Assembly (NCBI GenBank): GCA_040143965.1
Contig: JASJQH010006941.1
Location: 1-34,615 of the forward strand
Origin: Basidiobolus ranarum
Taxonomy: Eukaryota > Basidiobolomycota > Basidiobolomycetes > Basidiobolales
Length of the DNA stretch: 34,615 nucleotides
Direction: 5' to 3'
In this document: piece after piece, positions 1-7,681 of the stretch
Layout: each line of letters starts with the position of its first letter
Position numbering within the stretch: the stretch's first letter is position 1
Program-made: the position numbers and the translations under genes
The notes under the pieces: model-generated
Told to the model about the DNA's origin: nothing
Seen by the model: the letters and a program-made list of their open reading frames with translations, nothing else
The model's database searches: none

Positions 1-390
1 GAAAGCTCAAGCTCCTCTGAGTCTTCGTTGGAAAGCTCAAGCTCTTTAGAGCCTTCATCTGAACCTTCGTCTGAAAGCTCAAGCTCCTCAGAGCCCTCAT
101 CTGAATCGTCGTCTGAAAGTTCAAGTTCCTCGGAGTCCTCATCTGGACCTTCGTCTGAGTCTTCGTCAGAAAGCTCAAGCTCACCTGAATCGTCATCAGA
201 AGGTTCAAACTCCTCAGAACCCTCATCTGAACCTTCGTCTGAAAGCTCCAGCTCCTTAGAGCCCTCATCTGAATCTTCGTCTGAAAGTTCAAACTCACCT
301 GAATCGTCATTGGAGGGATCAAGCTCTTCAGAGCCTTCGTCGGAGAACTCAAGCATATTAGAATCCTGCACCGAACCCTCATCAGAGGGT
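1..390 (+). repeat. Tandem degenerate 42/30-base coding repeats
   Basis: Roughly ten units share the core gaaagctcaagctcc followed by (g)agccctcatctgaa. Unit lengths alternate between 42 and 30 bases, so every change in copy number keeps the reading frame. Units differ by silent and Ser/Pro/Gly/Leu changes, so the array is not freshly homogenised. The array runs off the left edge of the window. Confidence 0.85.
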
Positions 391-507
391 CCGAACACGA
401 CCGAATCTTCTAAGTGCATAACTGAGCATAACTCATCTACAGTCAGTGTATGCACTAGGTGTAGTATTCGTACCATAACTATATGCCCAACAAAATCAAT
501 ATTTTAA
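1..507 (+). CDS. Ser/Glu-repeat surface-type protein, 3' end only
   Basis: The frame is open from the first base of the window, so the true start lies outside. About 125 residues are low-complexity repeats built on a 14-residue unit of the form ESSSSxEPSSExSS, mixed with shorter 10-residue units (42 and 30 bases). Acidic residues alternate with serine runs, and Pro, Gly, Leu or Asn substitute at fixed places. After the repeats comes a non-repetitive tail with four cysteines (SKCITEHNSS, then VCTRCSIRTITICPT) that ends at the stop. Such Ser-rich stalks followed by a Cys/Thr segment are typical of fungal cell-wall or extracellular proteins, but I see no GPI-type hydrophobic C-terminus and the N-terminus is missing. 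The function is unknown; a nuclear acidic Ser-rich protein is the main alternative. Confidence 0.6.
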   Translation, partial: ESSSSSESSLESSSSLEPSSEPSSESSSSSEPSSESSSESSSSSESSSGPSSESSSESSSSPESSSEGSNSSEPSSEPSSESSSSLEPSSESSSESSNSPESSLEGSSSSEPSSENSSILESCTEPSSEGPNTTESSKCITEHNSSTVSVCTRCSIRTITICPTKSIF

Positions 508-1231
508 GCCATATTGAATGACAAATATCATTTAGAGATTTCTAATAAAAATCGGTACAAATATCCTGTGTGGCTACTGAACACATTGCTACCTTGATTA
601 GAATCGTCCTTAGCAAAACATATTTGTAGTAAATGACAAATACTGATGATATTGTCTATAAATCCACGGCCTCAATATCATCTGTCTAAAATTCTTTTAG
701 TTGTATATTAGAAAAGATGATCGTGTTGGATTTATATCTAACCCGAATGTTGCAAATTTCAATTCCGAATCTCAGATCAAAGGGTTTGAAATACGAAGCC
801 ACATGATTGGATGATCCTTCTTCCATTGTTACATATCTGGAAGGGATCGTGATCATCTGGATACTCCAACCATATCATTATAAAGTGGAAAGCTGCGCAT
901 ACTAATAATCTGGTTGTCATTATATAATAAGCTTCGATTCAATTGATTTGATTATATCTATCCATTCTCCTTGTCCAATAGATAGTACTTATTACACACA
1001 ATTTCTTTAAAGATAGCGCGTGGCTCTTATCACCATATATTGGCAGTTGAATTTTTTTCAATCATATATAAATCCATTAAGTCCCTTTGGATCAGTTTCT
1101 CCCTGGGACTAAAACCTTCCCGTTCAACGCCAAATTTAACTTTAAAAATCTCACCTTGTTCTGTAACCCAATAACCTTCTACAAACGCTATCCTACCTCT
1201 TCTGAAATCTTCTAGAGATTCTAGAACAGTC
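508..1231. other. Intergenic; no supported gene
   Basis: AT-rich spacer between the Ser/Glu-repeat gene and the Ppn2-like gene. The only open frame of note is on the minus strand at 1030-1233 (67 residues, highly charged). Its ATG overlaps the ATG of the plus-strand phosphatase gene, so it is probably chance. No TATA box or repeat stands out. Confidence 0.5.
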
Positions 1232-2218
1232 ATGAATGAAAAAAGTTACCTTTTAACTTCTCAAAACCCAAAGTATGTTAATATAGAGAGCCAAATCATA
1301 GAGAAAGTTGCAGAGCTACCTCCCAGGATAACTTGCACTAAAATATGTGTTTGGCTAGTAGCTTTCATGGCATCTAGTGTGTTGATTCTTTTCCTATGTG
1401 TGGTCAACATTCCTTTGCCTATGCCGATGCAAGAACTCTTCACGGTATCACCTAGAGTACTATCTAATCACTCTCGTATTATTGTGGTAGGCGATGTCCA
1501 TGGAAGTTTGGAACCTTTCGAACGGTTACTTGAAAAATTAGATTTGAAAAAAGACGATACTCTAATTCTAGCTGGAGATATGGTTACTAAAGGACCCGAT
1601 TCCATTGGCGTTCTAAAAAGAGCCAAAGAAGTCGGTGCATTATGTATTCGTGGAAATCATGACAATACGGTCATTCGTTGGAAAGAGCTACTACTTCGAT
1701 ATGGTGAACATAAGATCAAAAAAAGGAAGTTACCACACGGACTACATATGAAAACAGAACATTATCGTTTAGCAAAGTAAGTAACAATCTCTTTTTATTG
1801 AATAACCAAGCTATTATCTAAGTAGTATCTTAGTGCTCTTCCAGACGATCTTTTCCAGTACCTGGAGTCTTGCCCAGTCATACTGTCGATTCCTCAATTC
1901 TCTATGTATGTTGTCCACGCTGGTTTGAATCCGTATTTGAGCATTGATCATCAGAAATCTAAGGATGTTATGAACATGCACAGCATTGTGGACCGAAAGC
2001 CTACAAAAAAGAAAGGTGTGGGCAAACCATGGTGGCATTTGTGGAATGTTGAGCAATCATCACATGCTCACCCTATGACAGTGGTATATGGACACGAAGC
2101 CAGTAAAGGACTTAACATCCAAGAATACTCTGTTGGATTAGATAGTGGATGTGTCAAGGGCAAAAGACTCTCTGCAATGATATTCCCAGAACGTACCTTG
2201 ATCCAGGTCAAGTGTTAG
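1232..2218 (+). CDS. PPN2: Ppn2-like membrane-anchored metallophosphatase (endopolyphosphatase family)
   Basis: Two exons, 1232-1776 and 1834-2218, are joined across a 57-base intron (GTAAGT...TTAG) to give 309 residues; yeast Ppn2 is of similar size. Residues about 37-60 form one membrane anchor after a short cytosolic tail. The calcineurin-like metal-binding motifs follow in order: GDVHG (87-91), GDMVTKG (115-121), RGNHD (140-144), then VHAGL and GHEASKGL with GLDSGC near the C-terminus. In yeast, Ppn2 is a zinc-dependent vacuolar endopolyphosphatase with the same layout, so a vacuolar polyphosphate-cutting role is inferred. A related bis(5'-nucleosyl)-tetraphosphatase-type activity cannot be excluded. 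The start is the first ATG after an in-frame stop at 1172. The junction restores the conserved stretch RLANALPDDLFQYL. Confidence 0.85.
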
Positions 2219-2813
2219 CTAGATCCATCACCTCATCACTGATTTTCTTACACCTCATTCATTGTAAATTCCTATACATAATTTTTTGTAACAGTAATTG
2301 CTTTTTGATAATTAATTGGTCGACTGTGAAACACCTCTAATTTCACTAATACCACTATCCCCTTACATCCGATCTCACCTGATTATTCGGAATAAACTCA
2401 TTTTGTTTGTAAATTCCAATTAGATTCAATTTCCCATCTGATAGTTTCTGTTTGATTGATTTGTTGAGATGATGTACCATTGACAGCATACTATCTATAT
2501 TTAAGTAATGTTTAAAGGGAAATTGGATGTTATTTGTAAGACCATGTCCTACACTAGTTTGATAATGGAACATCACTTAACTTGCCATTGCGTTGTGATT
2601 CAATTATGGCAACGGGATCTCATCGACAGAGTTACATCATTTTATGGTCAATTTCAAAATAGCTTCCGGTTTTGAAGTTAATACTTGCTGGTCCAAGAGG
2701 ACTACTAAATGTATTTTTGTAGTTTATTAATGAGATGCGTTTGTACATAATGTTTTGAAAAACAAAAGTTAATGAGACATTTAAAATATTCTTCAGTGCT
2801 AGTATTCTGGAAG
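2219..2813. other. Convergent intergenic spacer
   Basis: This lies between the stops of the plus-strand phosphatase and the minus-strand IQ-motif gene and therefore holds two 3' untranslated regions. I see short AT-rich open frames without protein character, and no RNA gene or repeat. Confidence 0.5.
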
Positions 2814-3494
2814 TCATTTCGTTTGTCTGTTCTGAGAGCTCATCGACTTCGGAATTCGAGTGAGCTCACGACGCCATTTCTTAAACTTAAGTTTAATTAA
2901 TAAAGCTCTTACCTTACCTCCCAATTTCGTATTTTTAAAGGTCCATTTTGAGGACTTAGTTGGCTGTGACTTCGGCAAAGTATGCATATCCACCTTCTTA
3001 CTTCCTTTACTATGCTTACGATACCAACGTTGAATAGTAATAGTGGCGGTAGTCACTTTGTTATACTCCACCAACAACTTTTGACTCCCTTTAGCGTTCA
3101 AAACCACTTTTAAGTGGTAAGGAGTGATAAGGCGTTTTTTGGTTTTGGTTAATGGGTGTTCATTACGCTTTCGAGTTTTCGAAATACGCTCTTGTCCCAT
3201 AAGAGATTTGAAATATGACCTAGTAACCGTCCGACGCCCAGAGACCTCTTTCTGCTTGTATATCTTTCTCGAACGTTTCGATACACTGTGCGGCTTCGCT
3301 TTGTATGCGGTAGTTGAGTTATTATGGTTCATAGGCGTTACAATTTGTTGCCACATATTTGCGGTGGTGATACGTGGACTTCCCAGTCCTTTAAAACTAT
3401 CAAACTTATACATTGGTTGATATTGAAAGCCATAGGATATTTTTGAATGTGCTGCTGCATTCATCAGTCGTCGAGTACGTAAAGAGGGGTGCAT
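2814..3494 (-). CDS. Short basic IQ-motif protein A (unrecognised family)
   Basis: Intronless frame of 226 residues starting at an ATG. It is very rich in Lys and Arg throughout. Two features stand out. Near the N-terminus is YQPMYKF (residues 25-31), preceded by hydrophobic and aromatic residues. At residues 152-164 is an IQ-type calmodulin-binding motif, ITIQRWYRKHSKG, followed by a basic tail (KLKFKKWRREL, 201-211). There is no signal peptide, membrane segment or enzyme motif. The minus-strand gene at 4306-4950 has the same plan (MH start, YxPMYxF, IQ motif in the last third, basic tail), so the two look like diverged tandem paralogues. IQ motifs bind calmodulin or myosin-light-chain-like EF-hand proteins, so an adaptor or cytoskeletal role is possible. 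I do not recognise the family. Confidence 0.65.
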   Translation of the reverse strand: MHPSLRTRRLMNAAAHSKISYGFQYQPMYKFDSFKGLGSPRITTANMWQQIVTPMNHNNSTTAYKAKPHSVSKRSRKIYKQKEVSGRRTVTRSYFKSLMGQERISKTRKRNEHPLTKTKKRLITPYHLKVVLNAKGSQKLLVEYNKVTTATITIQRWYRKHSKGSKKVDMHTLPKSQPTKSSKWTFKNTKLGGKVRALLIKLKFKKWRRELTRIPKSMSSQNRQTK

Positions 3495-4305
3495 AATGAG
3501 TGGAGGAAGGAAACGGGCTCAATAATGCTACTGAAGATTAGTTGAATGATTGGAAAGTTAAAGAGATCGATTAGGTTACTTTTGTTAGAAAGTAGAAAAA
3601 TTAGAGTTGGGTTTAAGTTTAAGGGTTAGCTAATTCGAACCGGAAACACATTAAATTGGAGAGATTACCATGAAGCTTGAGCTCTACATTTATTTGATAT
3701 GAAAAAAAATAAACTTCATGAATTTCAGTGTTGAGATGTGCTTTGTTCTTTCACAATATAGAAATGGTGAAACCTGCTCAAATAGAAACTCATTAGTTTT
3801 AAGATGTCCTATTTGCGACAGCCATATCTATATCAGATCAATCCCTATTCTTCTTTCTAGAACAAATGCTCTGGCTACTGCAGCGTGGGGGCACTACAGC
3901 TGACCATTTCGCCACTAAGACAGCACTATTTTACTCTAAGATCAAGTTATTTCAAGTGCAGAAGACTGAATATAGAGTGGTTACGGCGTGGTACAGGTAT
4001 AAATCAAAGTCACTTATACATATGTATTTTGTGCACAACATACTACCCAACAAGAGCAACGATACGCTGAGTCGGATCATTTTTTCATTAGATGGCTTTG
4101 TTTTTAATTAGTGTTCATGAAATATGACCGCATTCTACAAGTTAGGCAATCTGGCTATTTGATATCGGATAAATTGTTTATTTGTAAGAATGCAACTATT
4201 AGATAATGGATCTGTATATTATAATGCAGGTAATACAAATGGTTCATTGTGATGAATAGCGAAAATAGGGATATTTACAAGGAAATCTCCAAGCTTTACC
4301 ACCTT
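3495..4305. other. Spacer between the two IQ-motif genes
   Basis: It contains the 5' region of IQ gene A and the 3' region of IQ gene B. Overlapping open frames at 3718-4111 on the plus strand are in mutually exclusive frames and look non-coding. No third IQ-type copy or relic was recognised here. A tRNA T-loop-like string near 3631-3641 lacks a matching stem. Confidence 0.5.
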
Positions 4306-4950
4306 TCAACATGTACATTGATGGGTTTTCATATATACTTTGTGATGATTGTTCTGAATCCAAGGCTCCTTTGCGATCTTGTAAAGTTTTGAATGTCTAA
4401 TCCGTCTCATTAACCTTTTGGCTGTTCTTACTTTGGTAGCTCCATGACGTAGACACTTGCCTTCTTCCTGGTATTTGATCTTAAGATATCTTCGCCAGGA
4501 TCTTTGGATTATTTTTGCCGCTTCGTGACGCTTAAGAGTTTCTAGATCGATTTGAAGTTCCGGTTTATGAGGGTGTGTCTTCTTGGTTCGACGTGAGTAT
4601 TTCTTAGATCTGCGATGATGCGACTTAGCAGTGTTTGATCGCGAGGGTACTTTGAAAGGGTCAAAATCTGCAGGTACTTTGGGGGCATTTTGATGCATTT
4701 GTGCACTATGATTGCTCGATTCAAGGTAAATGTGATTGTGGTTTTTAGAGTTACTGCGATTTTTGGATTTCCATTGAAATTGACGATTACTGCTGGGTTT
4801 AGAGTGGTGTCTAAAGTGCGTACTGTGTGAAGCATTTGAATCATTGGCCTGAAAATCTGTCGCAATGGCTGCCGATTTTAAGTTCGAGAATTGATACATC
4901 GGGTCATAGGAGATAGAAAAGAGTGATTGCTTTTTGCGAGAAGAATGCAT
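4306..4950 (-). CDS. Short basic IQ-motif protein B (paralogue of A)
   Basis: Intronless frame of 214 residues from an ATG at 4950. The N-terminus carries FSISYDPMYQF (11-21), which matches the YxPMYxF block of protein A. A low-complexity Ser/His/Asn/Lys region follows (about 33-135). A good IQ motif lies at 147-160 (IIQRSWRRYLKIKY: I, Q, R and basic residues in register) inside a predicted helix starting near LETLKRHEAA. The tail is basic and ends in CTC. A TATA box lies about 40 bases upstream of the start, which supports transcription. Similarity to A is confined to the N-terminal block, the IQ helix and composition, so the duplication is old or the linkers evolve fast. A calmodulin-binding adaptor role is inferred only from the IQ motif. 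Confidence 0.68.
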   Translation of the reverse strand: MHSSRKKQSLFSISYDPMYQFSNLKSAAIATDFQANDSNASHSTHFRHHSKPSSNRQFQWKSKNRSNSKNHNHIYLESSNHSAQMHQNAPKVPADFDPFKVPSRSNTAKSHHRRSKKYSRRTKKTHPHKPELQIDLETLKRHEAAKIIQRSWRRYLKIKYQEEGKCLRHGATKVRTAKRLMRRIRHSKLYKIAKEPWIQNNHHKVYMKTHQCTC

Positions 4951-4989
4951 TGGTTAGTGTTGGTGGACGTTAGTCCTGAACGGAGTAAA

Positions 4990-4997
4990 CCTTTATA
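4990..4997 (-). promoter_or_regulatory. TATA box of IQ-motif gene B
   Basis: On the minus strand the sequence reads CTATAAAGG, a consensus TATA box 40-47 bases upstream of the ATG at 4950. No comparable TATA precedes paralogue A, so the two genes may be controlled differently. Confidence 0.55.
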
Positions 4998-5643
4998 GGT
5001 GTTTATCAGTTGCAAAATTCACCAATCAACAGTCTAGACATTAAAGTTTAGCTGCCGTTTCAAGTGGAGTAATATAGAACCTACCAATATAGAACAATGA
5101 CGTCGAAATCTCATGTGATACTTATTACCGTACATAAATGGAAGTTGCATTCTGGAAAATCTAACTTTCTATCACTGCATTAGTTATAATTTGATCCAAA
5201 ATCAGAATCGACAGGTCATGAAACCTTCGTTTCAGATTAGAGTTTAAATAATGGTACCTTTTGATGTAGTGTTCTCGATTGAAAATATTTCAATTAGGCT
5301 TTTGTTGAATTTCAAGTATATATTCCTTGTATTCAAGTGCGTTCTGTATTGAAGATAACCACATCACTATATGCTAAGGAATAATTGTTATGATTTTTTA
5401 TTTAGTATCTTACCAAAGTTTATCTAATCTATTAATGATTATCTTTATGGAGGAATAGTCAATAGCAAACCAGGCTTAGCTCTAGAATTAGTAACACACA
5501 GTACATATTTGCTCATCATTATTTAGGGCGCAAATCACCTCCTAAGCGGAGTTTCAATGTGAGATGGGGCTTCTGGAAGTTATGAATGCACGTGATGGTA
5601 CAATTTCTTCGTTTTCCCTCAACAAAACTGCTTCAATGAAACC

Positions 5644-5856
5644 TTATCTTGAAGTACTTGCTGCGCAACACATTGGCAAATTAGTTGCTAAAGTAATTCC
5701 ATTTTCAGGGTTTTCTAAACCATGTAATTCCTGGCATCTCTGAAGTGAAGTCAGAAAACTAGAGTAGTATTGTTCATAAAACTCAATCTCCGCCATGTTG
5801 CGAAGCAAGTCTAAAGGTCGTTCAGCTTCAGATATAGCATATTGGTTATCGATGTA
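5644..5856 (-). other. Protein-like open frame, possible exon or relic
   Basis: A minus-strand frame of 70 codons lies between stops. Its only useful ATG is at 5796, which would give 50 residues beginning MAEIEFYEQYY. Composition is balanced (EAERPLDLL, then SSFLTSLQRCQELHG) and differs from the Asn/Ile/Lys/Phe-rich noise of the neighbouring spacer. I do not recognise it and cannot find convincing partner exons. It may be an isolated exon, a decayed gene or chance. Confidence 0.2.
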
Positions 5857-6603
5857 TTAACGTATTTTTCTATTTGTCTATCATCATTACTTATAATAAC
5901 GTTTCACATCAAAACCTACTGGGAAATTTAATGCAATAGCATATCGTAAACAAATCAGCTGTAGCTCTCACGTTGACAATTTGAAGAATTAGAGCTGCAA
6001 AGCGCTAAATATATAATGCTGATCTTATGTAGCTCAGGTTACCGTCGTTAATTGCTCCTTTAATAAGGAATTTATATATATACCAGAATATTTCTAGTGT
6101 ACCAGAACTTGAATATATTTAATAGTCTTGCATCTAGACGAAGCCATCATTCTTTTGAAGAACATTGATCGAGCAAAATTTTATCCATTTACAGAAATAA
6201 CCAGATATTGATTCCAAGAATCGTATTACTAACGATTAATAAATTTCTAGGTTTTACTAGGTCAATTTGAAATTACGAAACCTAGCACATGTAAAGATTG
6301 ATTTTATTTATACATACAACCATATTTGTTGAATACAGTAACCCATCAATAACTAAGAATCACATCTTACTAGGATTATCAGAGAGAGGTATAATCCGCT
6401 TCGTATCATTTTTCAACCGTCTCGCTTTAGCTTGGAAACATGCAAGTTGTTTTGGAAATTCACACTTTTGTTCCAAGGGCCAAACTTAACCATTTAAGTT
6501 TGATGAATATTGATTAAACTAATATAGACTTGAACTTGTTTAAGTCATCTTTAAATCTATGCAACCTAAAGGATGGAGTAAATAATACCCAAATCACTTT
6601 CCT

Positions 6604-6856
6604 AAGCATAACATTTCAGCGCTAATAGAGTCCAGAATACATCTAAATGAAAGGTGGATTATTAATACATATCCTCAAGGGTGTTTGAAGCAAAATCGTT
6701 ATCACACGTAAGCACATTTTATTTATCCAACAGAAGCAAAATCGTTATCATACGTAAGCACATTTTATTTATCCAACACCCTTGAGGATATGTATTAATA
6801 ATCCACCTTTCATTTAGATGTATTCTGGACTCTATTAGCGCTGAAATGTTATGCTT
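6604..6856. repeat. Large perfect inverted repeat with duplicated loop
   Basis: The left arm (6604-6685) and right arm (6775-6856) are exact reverse complements over 82 bases. Outside them the match decays (one T/C difference, then four matching bases). The 89-base loop is itself a tandem duplication: 6687-6732 and 6733-6778 are 46 bases each and differ at one position. The last four bases of the second copy overlap the start of the right arm. Transcribed, it would fold into an 82-base-pair hairpin. A foldback or MITE-like element is possible, but I see no clear target-site duplication, and replication template switching also fits. Confidence 0.9.
6687..6778 (+). repeat. 46-base tandem duplication in the palindrome loop
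   Basis: Copy 1 (6687-6732) and copy 2 (6733-6778) both start gaagcaaaatcgttatca and end atccaaca. A single C/T difference separates them, so the duplication is recent. Confidence 0.9.
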
Positions 6857-7311
6857 GGGAATGTTAGCATATCACAATGTCACGTTGCTTCAATAGTATT
6901 GTTATTCTTGATATTCACAAGAGTTAAATACTAAGTTTCTAGCATTATGTTGGAAATTATTCCAAATTACTGCTTAGTAAATTGAAAGGATTAAAAGAAT
7001 ACTACACACTTGGTATTTCCACTATGGATAATAGTATGGTAATAGCTCAACATCAAATAGACAGTAAATGGAGAATCTTGGCTCATTCGTACATAACACC
7101 TCAAATAACCAAATGCTAGAATATTTAAGGGGAAAGGAGTTATCTGTTGTAAAAGGTTAGCTACGGGATTTTCATCTTGTAATCTTTAGTAATTGAGGAT
7201 TCCTTCTTGAATCTTCCACATACCACGGAGTTAGCAATACAATTGGTAGAATGTTCTTTCTTTCGAAGCCAATATTACCACCCCGAAGGGGATATTTTTA
7301 TTGGATTACAA

Positions 7312-7360
7312 CAACACTTTCAAGCTTACAAATCAAACTAGATTGGCTTGAAAAGTGTTG
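7312..7360. repeat. Small inverted repeat upstream of transketolase
   Basis: caacactttcaagc (7312-7325) pairs with gcttgaaaagtgttg (7346-7360) with one extra base in the right arm and a 20-base loop. It lies about 320 bases upstream of the transketolase start. Whether it is a regulatory site or chance cannot be told from one sequence. Confidence 0.5.
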
Positions 7361-7621
7361 TATGATTATTTATGGATCAGTTTTGTTGAGTTTAGCCTAA
7401 TTAACTCGGCTGTTTCGACAATTGGATTATTAATCTCCCACGAGGGTAAACATACCACAATTGGCCTTGAACTTACCAAATGGCCTTGAACACCATTACT
7501 TTGTTGTCAGGATTACGTTTCATTCATTTGATACATTCGGGCCATTTTGTAAATCATAGTTTGCTTTGATATTTACATCCGGGTTAAAATTTTCAAATTT
7601 CTTGACTTTTTTGAAGAAACA

Positions 7622-7629
7622 TATAAATA
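7622..7629 (+). promoter_or_regulatory. TATA box of transketolase
   Basis: TATAAATA sits 53-60 bases upstream of the ATG at 7682, in an AT-rich promoter. Spacing suits a short 5' leader, as expected for a highly expressed glycolytic or pentose-phosphate gene. Confidence 0.55.
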
Positions 7630-7681
7630 TTGAGTGTAGACTTAACGTTACCTTACTTGATTGTAATCAGTGATACCAACA

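Larger units (their letters stand above)
4951..7681. other. Long intergenic region
   Basis: About 2.7 kb between two divergent genes. Landmarks are the TATA box of IQ gene B, a 71-codon minus-strand open frame at 5644-5856 with protein-like composition, the 253-base palindrome at 6604-6856, a small hairpin at 7312-7360 and the transketolase TATA box at 7622. The rest is AT-rich with frequent stops in all frames. I see no recognisable gene or transposon. Confidence 0.55.

Noticed and set aside
1-390. CRISPR-like array
   Set aside because: The repeats are contiguous, degenerate and in frame with Ser/Glu codons, with no unique spacers.
1030-1233. 67-residue minus-strand frame overlapping the PPN2 start
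   Set aside because: Its charged composition is protein-like, but its ATG overlaps the phosphatase ATG on the other strand, and I see no family match or partner exon.
3625-3650. tRNA T-loop-like string (minus strand GGTTCGAA)
   Set aside because: The flanking bases do not form a T-stem, and no acceptor or anticodon arm can be placed.
6604-6856. Calling the palindrome a classified MITE
   Set aside because: No target-site duplication or known terminal motif is visible, and a template-switch event or amplification artefact explains it equally well.
7670-7681. GTG-initiated start for transketolase four codons upstream
   Set aside because: Nuclear genes start at ATG; the ATG at 7682 gives the normal family N-terminus. 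The same reasoning moved the ligase start to 20955 and the MTO1 start to 31267.
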